From positions 284,053 to 348,052 of the forward strand of contig CAWHOW010000007.1 of NCBI GenBank assembly GCA_963831005.1: a stretch of DNA of 64,000 nt. Direction: 5' to 3'. The translations under genes were made by a program, and so were the position numbers. Positions within the stretch are counted from its first letter, which is position 1; the number at the start of each line of letters is the position of its first letter. Below are positions 53,309 to 61,206 of the stretch, piece after piece. Below the pieces are notes generated by a model. It searched no databases. It was not told where the DNA came from and saw only the letters and a program-made list of their open reading frames with translations. The DNA comes from CAWHOW01 sp963831005 (GTDB taxonomy: Bacteria; Bacteroidota; Bacteroidia; Bacteroidales; CG2-30-32-10).

Positions 53309-54367
53309 CTATGATTTGTTTTTACGTTCAAAACTGCGAAGGTTGGTAGAAATAGTAATATTGTTGGGAGATCCAGCGAGAGCATAGCGCGCGCGTGAAT
53401 AGCTCAGATTAAATTGCTTGATGCGTAATCCAAATCCCCAACTGAACCCTACGGTTGAAACTTCAACGGGGTCTTTTAGCTCCTGTCTTCTTTCATAATT
53501 ATAACTTCCCATCAGGTAAAAACTCTTTATGGGAATAAACTCAGCTCCAATAACTACATGTCTCATCGCTTTATCAAGAAAAACGCCGTATTTATTCTTA
53601 GTCTTTTTTTCTCCTGTTAATGGGTCGACAGTTACTGTATCAGATGGATCAGCATACGTTAAATCCCATCTTTCCAGATGTGTCAGTACAATTGAAAACA
53701 GGAACGGAGCATGAGAAAGTTTCTTTGAAAGTGCCAACTGTAACTGATAGGGGAGAGGCTCATTATTTCCGGGAGTATAATAAGTTATCTGCCTTCCGAT
53801 ATTCATTGCCAGCAAAGATAAAGTGAACTGCCTTTTGGTGCTTGAATATGTTCCGCCCACATCCACAGCAATACCATATGATTTAAATGCATAAAGATCT
53901 GAATAAATATTTTTCAGGTTCGCACCTATTGAAAATGAAGAGTCCAACTGTCTTCCCCATCCGAGATTAAATGAATACTCGCCGGCGTTGAAATTCCCAT
54001 AAGTATTCCCTGCATCATCAGCCAGCTTGAAAGTACCGTAATTGATATACTGCAATGATGCATCAAACATTCCAACGCCCTTAATATCTTTAGCATAAGA
54101 TGCAAAACCATAGTTTATACCATCGAAATAATTAACAAAACTCAATGATACCTGGTCTGACATTCGTTTGGTGAGAAGTGATGGGTTTGCAAGGCAAAGC
54201 GAAAGATCGTTGTCTTTTATGGCCAAAGGCTCACCGCCGAGAGCGGCTATTCTGGCTGAATTGGGAAGGTCAAGAAAAGCATAAGTGTAACTGCCACCTA
54301 TCTGCGCCTTTGTGCTAAAAACACTAGCAGCAAAAAGTAAAATGAGTATGAATCCTGTCTTCTTCAA
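53309..54367 (-). CDS. porQ: Type IX secretion system protein PorQ
   Basis: 352 residues, an outer-membrane barrel of the T9SS shuttle/attachment complex. Signal peptide to T-K-A-Q, then the family signature G-G-S-Y-T-Y-A-F-L-D-L-P-N-S-A-R-I-A-A-L-G-G, conserved near the mature start of PorQ and related PorV-like barrels. Later strands include V-V-I-G-A-E-F-I-P and F-S-W-G-F-G-L-R-I. PorQ works with PorU, PorV and PorZ in removing sorting domains from cargo. It shows that the T9SS cargo genes seen at 12.8 and 46 kb come from a genome with the secretion machinery. It is next to a cargo-like serine hydrolase on the same strand. Confidence 0.9.
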   Translation of the reverse strand: MKKTGFILILLFAASVFSTKAQIGGSYTYAFLDLPNSARIAALGGEPLAIKDNDLSLCLANPSLLTKRMSDQVSLSFVNYFDGINYGFASYAKDIKGVGMFDASLQYINYGTFKLADDAGNTYGNFNAGEYSFNLGWGRQLDSSFSIGANLKNIYSDLYAFKSYGIAVDVGGTYSSTKRQFTLSLLAMNIGRQITYYTPGNNEPLPYQLQLALSKKLSHAPFLFSIVLTHLERWDLTYADPSDTVTVDPLTGEKKTKNKYGVFLDKAMRHVVIGAEFIPIKSFYLMGSYNYERRQELKDPVEVSTVGFSWGFGLRIKQFNLSYSRARYALAGSPNNITISTNLRSFERKNKS

Positions 54368-54457
54368 TATTGGAATTTAATTGATGTTACAAAATAAAGA
54401 AATTAATACCACATCAACGGGCTTTTTTTTATGTTATTGTGTAAAGCAGAAAAATAT

Positions 54458-55990
54458 TTACTTCATTATATTAATTTTCATCACCTCTTTATCATCAAAC
54501 GACTGGAACAAACAATAATATAAACCATTAGTTAATTGCTTTGTGTCCAGTGAAAGCTGTATCCTTCCTTCAGCATCAAAGTATTTATTGTATTGTGAAA
54601 CCAGTTTTCCTTCATCATTATAAATACTGCAATAAACATTTCCGGGAGCAGATAAATAAAATCTGACATTCGTATGTCCTTCAGAATAATCTGCTGATGT
54701 TTCCATTTTATCGTTGCTGATAAGGTCGCTTATTGCCCTGTTTTGCATTCGGGGAAGTATTTCCAAATTATATAGTGCTGAAAGAGCATCTTCCTCCACT
54801 GCATTGAAAGCAGTTGAATGTCCATATTCAAACTCATCCGCACTGCCATTTGTAATGAATATCATTCCGAAATGCTTATCCTGATTGTAAAAGAAATCGC
54901 TTAGCAAACCGTAAGCATCACCTATATGTCCTGTCATGACATAACCCGGTGCAATGATATCTCCATTCACTTTGTCAGTAGTTACCTGAAATCCCAGCCC
55001 CCAGCATAAGAACAAGCCAAAGAAAGTATCACCATTATTATCATTATATGTCCATTGAGGTTTATGCATAAGTTTAACAGTAGCATCTTTAAGTATCCTA
55101 ATGTCTTTGTATTTCCCTCCATTCATCTGCATCAGCATTAATTTAGAAAGGTCGCGGGCGCTTATCCTTAATGCACTCTGAGGTGCAAAAAGAGCTCCGT
55201 TACTTCCTATTACATAATTTGACAGTTCTCTGGGTTTTGGTTTTATGCCTTTGAAGTTATCCGTTTGCGGGTACCATAAGCCATTATACATGCGGTAAAT
55301 AGGAGCAACATTATTAATGTTATCAATATCCTGAACCCTGTAACTCCCTTTTATTCCTAATGGGTCAAATATGTGCTGCTTGCAAAAAATATCAAATCTT
55401 TGTCCGGATAGTTTTTCAATCAATGAACCAATTATTCCGAAATTCATATTACAATAGCTGAAATATGTTCCGGGCTTCTTATCCTGCCATATATCCTTAG
55501 TATAATATTTACCGGTATCTGTCAATAATTGAGCGAAAGCAGGAACAGTATCTTTTTTATAAGTATCAGTCAGGAAGTTCCAGTAACCGGTACCATCTTC
55601 AAGGCTTGAAGTATGCGACAATAACATACGCGGAGTTATAATAACTTTAGGATAGTGGGGGTTCCTTATCTTGTAGCCAAGAATCTTACCAATATCATCA
55701 TCAAGTTTAAACAGCTTCTTCTCGTATAGAATCATTAATGCTGTAGCAGTAACAGTTTTTGATATGGAAGCAATCTTATACATAGTGCTATCGGTAACAG
55801 GAATCTTTCTGGAGTAATCAGCAGTGCCAAAGCTACCCGAATACACTACAGAATCATTGCAAATTGCCAGTACCGACATGCCCATCAGTTTATGCTTATC
55901 CATTATATTTTGAAAATGCTTATCAATACTTTGAGCGGAAAGCATATCAAATAAAAAAACAAAACCAATGAGAATAATAATTCTCTTCAT
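54458..55990 (-). CDS. Serine hydrolase (beta-lactamase/D-Ala-D-Ala carboxypeptidase fold) with sorting-like C-terminal domain
   Basis: 510 residues. Signal peptide to M-L-S-A-Q. The PF00144-type catalytic domain has S-I-S-K (Ser75, Lys78), the tyrosine motif Y-C-N near residue 180, and H-I-G-D-A-Y-G in place of the late K-T-G motif. The last 75 residues form a small beta-sandwich (V-Y-C-S-I-Y-N-D-E-G-K-L-V then L-T-N-G-L-Y-Y-C-L-F and M-K-I-N-I-M-K) like a type A T9SS sorting domain, so the protein is probably exported and attached to the surface. The substrate may be a peptide or ester. Located 90 bp upstream of porQ on the same strand. Confidence 0.87.
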   Translation of the reverse strand: MKRIIILIGFVFLFDMLSAQSIDKHFQNIMDKHKLMGMSVLAICNDSVVYSGSFGTADYSRKIPVTDSTMYKIASISKTVTATALMILYEKKLFKLDDDIGKILGYKIRNPHYPKVIITPRMLLSHTSSLEDGTGYWNFLTDTYKKDTVPAFAQLLTDTGKYYTKDIWQDKKPGTYFSYCNMNFGIIGSLIEKLSGQRFDIFCKQHIFDPLGIKGSYRVQDIDNINNVAPIYRMYNGLWYPQTDNFKGIKPKPRELSNYVIGSNGALFAPQSALRISARDLSKLMLMQMNGGKYKDIRILKDATVKLMHKPQWTYNDNNGDTFFGLFLCWGLGFQVTTDKVNGDIIAPGYVMTGHIGDAYGLLSDFFYNQDKHFGMIFITNGSADEFEYGHSTAFNAVEEDALSALYNLEILPRMQNRAISDLISNDKMETSADYSEGHTNVRFYLSAPGNVYCSIYNDEGKLVSQYNKYFDAEGRIQLSLDTKQLTNGLYYCLFQSFDDKEVMKINIMK

Positions 55991-56075
55991 ATTGATAAAT
56001 AGTTGTACTGAAGCAAAAATACTATTATTCTTTTATAAAATTGGAAGAGTATTTCATATCTTCTCTATAAAATAG

Positions 56076-56092
56076 ATAGACAAAATGTTTTA
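56076..56092 (+). promoter_or_regulatory. Candidate operator, box 1 (ATAGACAAAATGTTTTA)
   Basis: A 16-base word, ATAGACAAAAT followed by purine-TTTT, occurs here 47 bp before the Rrf2 gene and again before the porin gene. It overlaps the -33 region of the TAATTTTG promoter box (56,110-56,117). Autoregulation by the Rrf2 protein is the simplest reading but is an inference. Confidence 0.45.
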
Positions 56093-56109
56093 TATCGGGA
56101 AAATGTATG

Positions 56110-56117
56110 TAATTTTG
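56110..56117 (+). promoter_or_regulatory. Bacteroidota -7 promoter box before the Rrf2 gene
   Basis: TAATTTTG fits TAnnTTTG, 22 bp before the ATG at 56,139. Confidence 0.45.
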
Positions 56118-56138
56118 TAAAGCATCAAATCCTTAAAA

Positions 56139-56543
56139 ATGAAACTTTCAAAGAAAAGCGAATATGCCTGCCTTGCACTTATAGATCTGTCAGAGAATTA
56201 CGGTGAAGGCTTTATTAAGATAATTGATATTTGTCAGCGATGGTCTATTCCAAAAAAGTTTCTTGAACAAATTTTGATCTCCTTGAAGACATCGGGATTT
56301 GTAAAAAGTAAGAAAGGTTCAGAAGGAGGGTATAAGCTTACAAAAACTCCTGAACAAATTTCGCTTGCAGAGATAATAAGGTTAATGGATGGCGCTATTG
56401 CTCCCGTAGATTCAGCAAGTAAATACTTTTATGAGAATACTCCAGTTGAACAGCACAAAAAACTAATAAATGTTTTTATTGATATTAGGAATTACACATC
56501 AAATGTGCTGGAAAATACTTCTTTTGCTGACCTTATAAAATAA
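56139..56543 (+). CDS. Rrf2-family transcriptional regulator
   Basis: 134 residues. The N-terminal winged helix starts M-K-L-S-K-K-S-E-Y-A-C-L-A-L and has the diagnostic P-K-K-F-L-E-Q-I-L and K-K-G-S-E-G-G-Y-K-L wing. The dimerisation helix follows. The three closely spaced cysteines that bind an iron-sulfur cluster in IscR or NsrR are absent; only two cysteines occur, both in the DNA-binding half. It therefore belongs with the cluster-less members (CymR/YwnA-like), which may sense by protein partners or be constitutive. A shared box upstream of it and the next gene suggests it controls both. Confidence 0.92.
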   Translation: MKLSKKSEYACLALIDLSENYGEGFIKIIDICQRWSIPKKFLEQILISLKTSGFVKSKKGSEGGYKLTKTPEQISLAEIIRLMDGAIAPVDSASKYFYENTPVEQHKKLINVFIDIRNYTSNVLENTSFADLIK

Positions 56544-56612
56544 ATTTCTTTTAATATTCTACTGTATATAAAAACAATTACATTTGCATTTTTTTATTTT
56601 CCTACTATTCCT

Positions 56613-56628
56613 ATAGACAAAATATTTT
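56613..56628 (+). promoter_or_regulatory. Candidate operator, box 2 (ATAGACAAAATATTTT)
   Basis: Second copy of the 56,076 word, 24 bp before the porin start and just upstream of a TAACTTTA -7-like box (56,632-56,639). The half AAAATATTTT is palindromic. Same proposed regulator as box 1. Confidence 0.45.
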
Positions 56629-56651
56629 CTTTAACTTTATTAAAACTATTC

Positions 56652-57740
56652 ATGAATAGATTCTTTATCAAATCTGTGTTTGTTGCTGTAGTGATACTGC
56701 TCAGTTGCAATGTATTTCCACAATCATCAATTAATGCAGTAACCGGAAAAACTGATTCACTTCATAATGATTCTGCAAGGCAGTATATTAATAAACCATT
56801 TTCATTAAAGTCTGGTTTACCTGCACAAATATCAGGGTACGCTCAGATCCGTTACCAACAATTTGATCAGAAAGGAAGTTATAACGGCTTTGACATTTAC
56901 CATGCAAGGTTTAATGTAAGGGGTAATGTTACACCAAAGTGGGATTATCGGGTTCAATACGAGTTTGCGGGAAAAGGGGCTCCTAAACTAATAGATGCTT
57001 ATGGAGAATATAAATTCAAAAGCTATCTCAATTTCACTGCCGGACAGTTTTATATCCCTTTATCTCTGGAAAACATTATAACTGACGAATATCTTGAATC
57101 AGTTTATCGTTCACAGGTTGTTAATGCTTTGGCTAATCGCAGCAATGATGTAATGGGCGATAACAGCGGCAGGGATATAGGTGTGCAGATCAAAGGAAGT
57201 TTTTTTAAATTGAATAAAATATATTTAATTGAGTATAAATTGGGCGTTTTTAATGGCGCCGGAATTAATGTAACTGCTGATAACAACAATTATAAAGATG
57301 TTGGAGGGCGTATTGTTCTTCATCCACTAAAAGGAGTTGATATTGGCGGCTCAATTTATAACGGAATGGCTTATTATGGTACTAAGCCGGCGAGCTATAT
57401 TCATAATCGTGAAGGATGTGATTTAAATATTAACCACTGGAATGTTAATTTCAGGGCTGAATATTTACATGGAATGGATAGTAGTGCTGTAAAACGTTCC
57501 GGTTATTATGTGCAGGGAAGCTATTATTTTATGAAAAGAAAATTTGATGTATTGCTAAAGTATGATACTTACGATCCGAACCTTGCAAAAACAAATAATT
57601 ATGAAGATGATTATACAGCCAGTATTGGGTATAATTTCTCAACTTATTCAAGGTTACAGGCAGCTTATGTATTCCAAAAGGAACACATTACCCAAATAAA
57701 AAATAACTACGCAATTATCAGGCTGCAGATAGGGTTCTGA
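56652..57740 (+). CDS. OprO/OprP-type porin
   Basis: 362 residues. Signal peptide ends near F-P-Q. The barrel starts S-G-Y-A-Q-I-R-Y-Q-Q-F and continues with D-I-Y-H-A-R-F-N-V-R-G, a strand pair typical of phosphate-selective porins, then W-D-Y-R-V-Q-Y-E-F-A-G, G-Q-F-Y-I-P-L-S-L-E and a last strand ending I-I-R-L-Q-I-G-F. Such porins take up phosphate or other anions across the outer membrane. In Bacteroidota the substrate is rarely known. It follows the Rrf2 regulator gene and shares an upstream box with it. The 42-bp array begins right after its stop. Confidence 0.88.
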   Translation: MNRFFIKSVFVAVVILLSCNVFPQSSINAVTGKTDSLHNDSARQYINKPFSLKSGLPAQISGYAQIRYQQFDQKGSYNGFDIYHARFNVRGNVTPKWDYRVQYEFAGKGAPKLIDAYGEYKFKSYLNFTAGQFYIPLSLENIITDEYLESVYRSQVVNALANRSNDVMGDNSGRDIGVQIKGSFFKLNKIYLIEYKLGVFNGAGINVTADNNNYKDVGGRIVLHPLKGVDIGGSIYNGMAYYGTKPASYIHNREGCDLNINHWNVNFRAEYLHGMDSSAVKRSGYYVQGSYYFMKRKFDVLLKYDTYDPNLAKTNNYEDDYTASIGYNFSTYSRLQAAYVFQKEHITQIKNNYAIIRLQIGF

Positions 57741-57756
57741 AGATAACTTCACATTA

Positions 57757-58300
57757 CATTCAAGCGAACGAACCTCGATCATGATTGAATACGATTCACA
57801 TTCAAGCGAATCCACCTTGATAATGTGTGAATGCGATTTACATTCAAGCGAATCCACCTTGATAATGTGTGAATGCGATTTACATTCAAGCGAATCTACC
57901 TCGATAATGTGTGAATACGATTTACATTCAAGCGAATCCACCTTGATAATGTGTGAATGCGATTTACATTCAAGCGAATCTCCTTCAATAATGTGTGAAT
58001 ACGATTCGCATTCAAGTGAATCTACCTCGATAATGTGTGAATACGATTCACATATATGCAAATCACATTCGCATGTGAAGGAATACGATTCACACGTATG
58101 CAAATCGCATTTGCAAGTGAAGGAACACGATTCGCACGTATGTAAATCACATTCGCAAGTGATGGAATACGATTCACACGTATGCAAATCACATTCGCAA
58201 GTGAATGGAATATCGATTCACACGTATGCAAATTAACATCGCAAGTGATGGAATACGATTTGCACGTATGTTAATGAACTGCACATGAAAGCGAATGTAC
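57757..58300. repeat. 42-bp tandem array (about 12 units, two subfamilies)
   Basis: The first half (57,757-58,045) repeats a 42-bp unit with ATTCAAGCGAATC, CACCTTGATAATGTGTGAAT and GCGATTTAC. The second half (58,046-58,270) repeats a unit with GAATACGATTCACACG, TATGCAAATC and ACATTCGCAAGTGA. Each unit is two half-units of 21 bp. A short relative lies at 6,822-6,940. Both strands keep open frames of 130-177 codons as a by-product of the period; there is no ribosome site. Confidence 0.9.
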
Positions 58301-58515
58301 ATTACAATGAAATGAAGTAATTTTGCATTAAAACGACTTTACCTCGCCTTTATTGAGATGAGAAGAACAAGTACATTAATACGATTGATGAAAAACTTGT
58401 ATCAGTATAATAAAATTGTAATTTTGAATAAAAAAATTTTATTAAGAAATACGTTTATAAAGCATTTGCAGTAAGTATATCAGCAAAACTATTAATTTAT
58501 TAATCAATTCAGGCC
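58271..58515. other. Spacer before the DUF2061 gene
   Basis: AT-rich, with the degenerate tail of the 42-bp array until about 58,300. Nothing else is recognisable. Confidence 0.5.
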
Positions 58516-58773
58516 ATGGTAGAAAAACTTATTCCGGGCACACATCATGCGGAAGAAACGCTTCGCAGGACAGTTGTAAAAACCATTAGCTACAGGGTAT
58601 CTATTTTAATTCTTGATTTTACTTCAATTTACCTGTTTACCGGGAAAATAAAGATAGCATTGGGCTTTATGATTGTAAGTAATGTTTATACTACAATTGG
58701 TTATTTTTTCCACGAGCGGATTTGGGACAGAATAAAGTGGGGTAAAATAATTTATAAAAAGGGTGAAGAATAA
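58516..58773 (+). CDS. DUF2061-family small membrane protein
   Basis: 85 residues with two membrane helices (about 30-48 and 52-70). The segments R-R-T-V-V-K-T-I-S-Y-R and Y-F-F-H-E-R-I-W-D-R-I-K-W-G match the DUF2061 signature. In Bacteroidota these genes commonly sit near sulfate-assimilation genes, which would fit a need for PAPS for the sulfotransferases, but no such gene is adjacent here. Function unknown. Confidence 0.85.
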   Translation: MVEKLIPGTHHAEETLRRTVVKTISYRVSILILDFTSIYLFTGKIKIALGFMIVSNVYTTIGYFFHERIWDRIKWGKIIYKKGEE

Positions 58774-58824
58774 TAAACCTTTCTTTATGAACAAAACTCT
58801 ATATTATTTATCTTAAAGTTGAAT

Positions 58825-59031
58825 TCACTCTAAAGGGAAAACATAAGTTGCTCTATTGTAAACAACGAAAGTTATTTTATTTTCTTTTGCTAACCAATCC
58901 AAAGCGATAGATAATTCCATCCGGCTTAATTTAAATTCTCTTTTCAGGGTATTAATATTAGTATCTCTCAAATCACATTCTAACTTTTGCCATATTTTTT
59001 CAGCATTAATCATTATCTGTTCCATTTTCAT
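58825..59031 (-). CDS. Small winged-helix protein (DUF2582-like)
   Basis: 68 residues (or 66 from the second ATG). W-Q-K-L-E-C-D-L-R-D-T, L-K-R-E-F-K-L-S-R-M-E-L-S-I-A-L-D-W-L-A-K-E-N-K-I and a C-terminal beta hairpin make up a compact winged helix-turn-helix as in the PF10771-type family. It lies 16 bp after an acyl carrier protein gene, so both are probably co-transcribed. DNA or RNA binding is possible but unproven. Confidence 0.75.
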   Translation of the reverse strand: MKMEQIMINAEKIWQKLECDLRDTNINTLKREFKLSRMELSIALDWLAKENKITFVVYNRATYVFPLE

Positions 59032-59047
59032 CCAACTATAAAATGTT

Positions 59048-59308
59048 TTACACTTTTTTCCTTTGCTTTTTATTTAGTGATTCGTCAATATAATCAGCAA
59101 GTGTCCCGATGGATTGCAACATCAATAACCTGTTATCGGGTACATTTATTTTAAAGTGATCTTCAGCATCAACTATAATTTCAACCCAGTCAAGAGAATC
59201 AACCCCGATACTCTTAAATGTTGAATTGCCTGATATTATTTTATTTGACACATCGTATTTATTGCAGATATTGCATTTTATTTTTTCTGTTATTTCCTTT
59301 TTTGTCAT
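59048..59308 (-). CDS. Acyl carrier protein (86 aa, paralogue of the one at 60.4 kb)
   Basis: Carrier-protein helices with the phosphopantetheine serine in V-D-S-L-D-W-V-E (Ser about 38). It shares its start (M-T-K-[K/E]-E-I-T), the F-K-I-x-V-P-D-N region and the basic tail with the 60.4-kb copy, so the two arose by duplication. It differs from the housekeeping AcpP in length and in extra cysteines (C-N-I-C-N), which suggests a dedicated role. Partner enzymes are not visible in the window; they may lie beyond the join at 61.2 kb. Confidence 0.86.
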   Translation of the reverse strand: MTKKEITEKIKCNICNKYDVSNKIISGNSTFKSIGVDSLDWVEIIVDAEDHFKINVPDNRLLMLQSIGTLADYIDESLNKKQRKKV

Positions 59309-59642
59309 ATTTCTATATATTGTTATGTTTGCGTAACATCACTTAATAAATAATATCAGATATAAATAATTTATATGGATTTGATTTTTCGAACAACAGT
59401 ATATCTTCCTGGTTGATTTCTTCGTATGCAATGGTTGACAAAGGTTCAGATAAACTCTGATCAACTTATGTGCTGTTGGTTTCCTCTATTTTTTCCATAA
59501 TGTTTTTTTAGAATATTAAATGAATATTACTTTTTCCCTTTTATAAGTTTTGCTTATAATAAAGAATTGTAAAATTATTTGTATGAAAAATAATGGAAAT
59601 TAAGAATGAATTAATTCGGGATTAAGATAAGGTTAAATATTG
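59309..59642. other. Spacer with a possible short peptide gene
   Basis: On the minus strand a 52-codon reading from ATG 59,498 to TAA 59,343 has an in-frame stop at codon 11. After it the coding-like part reads D-Q-S-L-S-E-P-L-S-T-I-A-Y-E-E-I-N-Q-E-D-I-L and ends P-Y-K-L-F-I-S-D-I-I-Y. It lies between two carrier-protein genes and could be a degraded or error-bearing small peptide gene. The remaining sequence is featureless. Confidence 0.3.
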
Positions 59643-60353
59643 TTATCTATCCGAATTTTGACTCTGGTCTTGCTCCTTGTCAGTTTGTTTAAACTTCCCT
59701 TCCTTCCATGCCTTGATGAACTGCGCCCATGCAAAAGGATTTAACAAGGGATTATTGGTCATGTTGGTTAAGTCGGGTTTATAAAATCCCTGGTAAGAAG
59801 CATTATACATCTGCTGATTTACAAAGCTATTATAGTTCTCCGAACCATCCATTGTCGTATTATTTGCTCTTTCTTTCAATGCTTCAGGATCAAGGTTTCT
59901 TTCCGCTCTTGACATATCATTATCAGGTATCGTAGCGCTAACATCTGATTTCCTGAATTGCTCAATGGTTGCCCAGGGTGTAATGACTGTTTCAGAAAAA
60001 TAGATAGTATCAGTAGAAAGAACCTGTATCAATGAATACTTTGATTCAGTGAGAGTGTCGGGAACTTTAAAAGTATAGGTCTTGTATCCCAAAGCAGAGA
60101 ATTCAATAACATCGCCTGCCTGAGCCACAAATGAAAAGAATGCGTTATCAGAAATGGTTCCTTGCTCTGATCCTTTAATCTTAATGCTTGCAAATGGAAC
60201 AGGACTGAGTTCTGTGCTGTCGTTGGCGACAGTAACAACTAAACCCGAAAACTGTATCAGCTTCTTTTCATTAGCCTGCTTATTTTGCGCCTTTACACAA
60301 ACTGCATAAAAGCAAATAAGTAGAAGAATATATGTCTTAAAATTAACTTGCAT
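59643..60353 (-). CDS. Carboxypeptidase-regulatory-like domain protein, secreted
   Basis: 236 residues. Signal peptide to C-V-K-A-Q, then one beta-sandwich domain (F-S-G-L-V-V-T-V to V-P-F-A-S-I-K-I-K-G-S-E-Q-G-T-I-S-D, ending F-S-A-L-G-Y-K-T-Y), which is the CarboxypepD_reg-like fold found at the N-terminus of many TonB receptors. The C-terminal 110 residues are polar and without known domain (R-A-E-R-N-L-D-P-E-A-L-K-E-R-A-N-N). Probably periplasmic. Its place between two carrier-protein genes is unexplained. Confidence 0.82.
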   Translation of the reverse strand: MQVNFKTYILLLICFYAVCVKAQNKQANEKKLIQFSGLVVTVANDSTELSPVPFASIKIKGSEQGTISDNAFFSFVAQAGDVIEFSALGYKTYTFKVPDTLTESKYSLIQVLSTDTIYFSETVITPWATIEQFRKSDVSATIPDNDMSRAERNLDPEALKERANNTTMDGSENYNSFVNQQMYNASYQGFYKPDLTNMTNNPLLNPFAWAQFIKAWKEGKFKQTDKEQDQSQNSDR

Positions 60354-60419
60354 TTTTTAAAAGATTTTAAATTTAACTTCAAATAATTTATCAATACTTC
60401 AGTAAATTTTTAAAATATT

Positions 60420-60680
60420 TTAATGTTTTCTCCTGAACTTTTTATTTAACAAATCATCAACATAGTCAATAAGCAAGCCAACTGACTGTAACTTCATAAG
60501 CTTATTGTCGGGTACTCTTATTTTAAATTCGCTTTCCATATCTACAATAATTTCAACGCTATCAAGGGAATCAGCACCGCAACTTTTAAATGAAGATTCA
60601 AGAGACACATCTGTTTTAGGGATGCCTAATCTATCGCTTATCTTTACTATTATTTTATCAGTAATTTCTTCTTTAGTCAT
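60420..60680 (-). CDS. Acyl carrier protein (86 aa)
   Basis: The phosphopantetheine site is A-D-S-L-D-S-V-E with the serine near residue 38. The four-helix pattern is intact and the tail is basic (L-L-N-K-K-F-R-R-K-H), as in the 59.0-kb paralogue. It lies 65 bp after the truncated efflux adaptor on the same strand, so it may belong to an operon whose upstream part is lost at the 61.2-kb join. Confidence 0.87.
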   Translation of the reverse strand: MTKEEITDKIIVKISDRLGIPKTDVSLESSFKSCGADSLDSVEIIVDMESEFKIRVPDNKLMKLQSVGLLIDYVDDLLNKKFRRKH

Positions 60681-60745
60681 AGTATAAATTTAAAATATTA
60701 TTATAAATGAACGTTTTAAATATATAACAATAAATTACTTTCATT

Positions 60746-61201
60746 TTATTCAACTATATCCCCTTCTTTTATATCATTATCAGGTTTTGTGAGAACTTCA
60801 TCCTCATTATCAAGCTTCCCAAATACTTCGGTTGTTTTGCCATCAGTAATTCCTTCCATAACATCAATTAAATGTGCATGGTTTTGTTTATCTAAAACCA
60901 CAATATACTTTCTTTCAGTATTTGTAATTATTGCAGAATAAGGCACAACAAATGAATTGATGCCCGAAGCAGTAACCGGTAATTTCACTTCAGCATACAT
61001 ACCCGGCATTATTTCAGGTTCGTTAATTATATCAATTTCCATTGCCTCAGAGCGGGTTTTATTATAAACGGATTTTGATGTGCGACTTATTTTTCCTTTA
61101 AATTCTTTATTCGGTATTGCATTAATACTGAAAATAACCTCAGCGTTTTCATCAATCTTATTCACAAAAGTTTCCGGTACATAAACTGTCAAACGAAGCT
61201 T
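60746..61201 (-). CDS. Efflux periplasmic adaptor (HlyD/MFP family), C-terminal half, cut by the contig join
   Basis: Reads from the join at about 61,200 without a start: K-L-R-L-T-V-Y-V-P-E, the typical barrel-domain entry of RND or ABC efflux adaptors, then F-K-G-K-I-S-R-T-S, I-M-P-G-M-Y-A-E-V-K-L-P-V and V-P-Y-S-A-I. The last 60 residues are the membrane-proximal domain. About 150-200 N-terminal residues are missing. Such adaptors link an inner-membrane pump to an outer-membrane channel; the pump genes are not in the window. Confidence 0.87.
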   Translation of the reverse strand, partial: KLRLTVYVPETFVNKIDENAEVIFSINAIPNKEFKGKISRTSKSVYNKTRSEAMEIDIINEPEIMPGMYAEVKLPVTASGINSFVVPYSAIITNTERKYIVVLDKQNHAHLIDVMEGITDGKTTEVFGKLDNEDEVLTKPDNDIKEGDIVE

Positions 61202-61206
61202 GTCAA
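61190..61206. other. Join between AT-rich Bacteroidota DNA and GC-rich foreign DNA
   Basis: Coding on the left (adaptor protein, minus strand) is in frame until at least 61,199-61,201. From about 61,204 the sequence encodes a plus-strand E1alpha of another organism. AAGCTT (a HindIII site) lies at 61,196-61,201. Base composition changes within a few bases. Confidence 0.85.

Noticed and set aside
57654..58236. Frames of 151 and 177 codons over the 57.7-kb array
   Set aside because: Period artefact of the 42-bp repeat; no ribosome site or homology.
61196..61201. Deliberate cloning junction at the HindIII site
   Set aside because: AAGCTT occurs several times in this AT-rich DNA by chance and no vector sequence is visible, so the site alone proves nothing.
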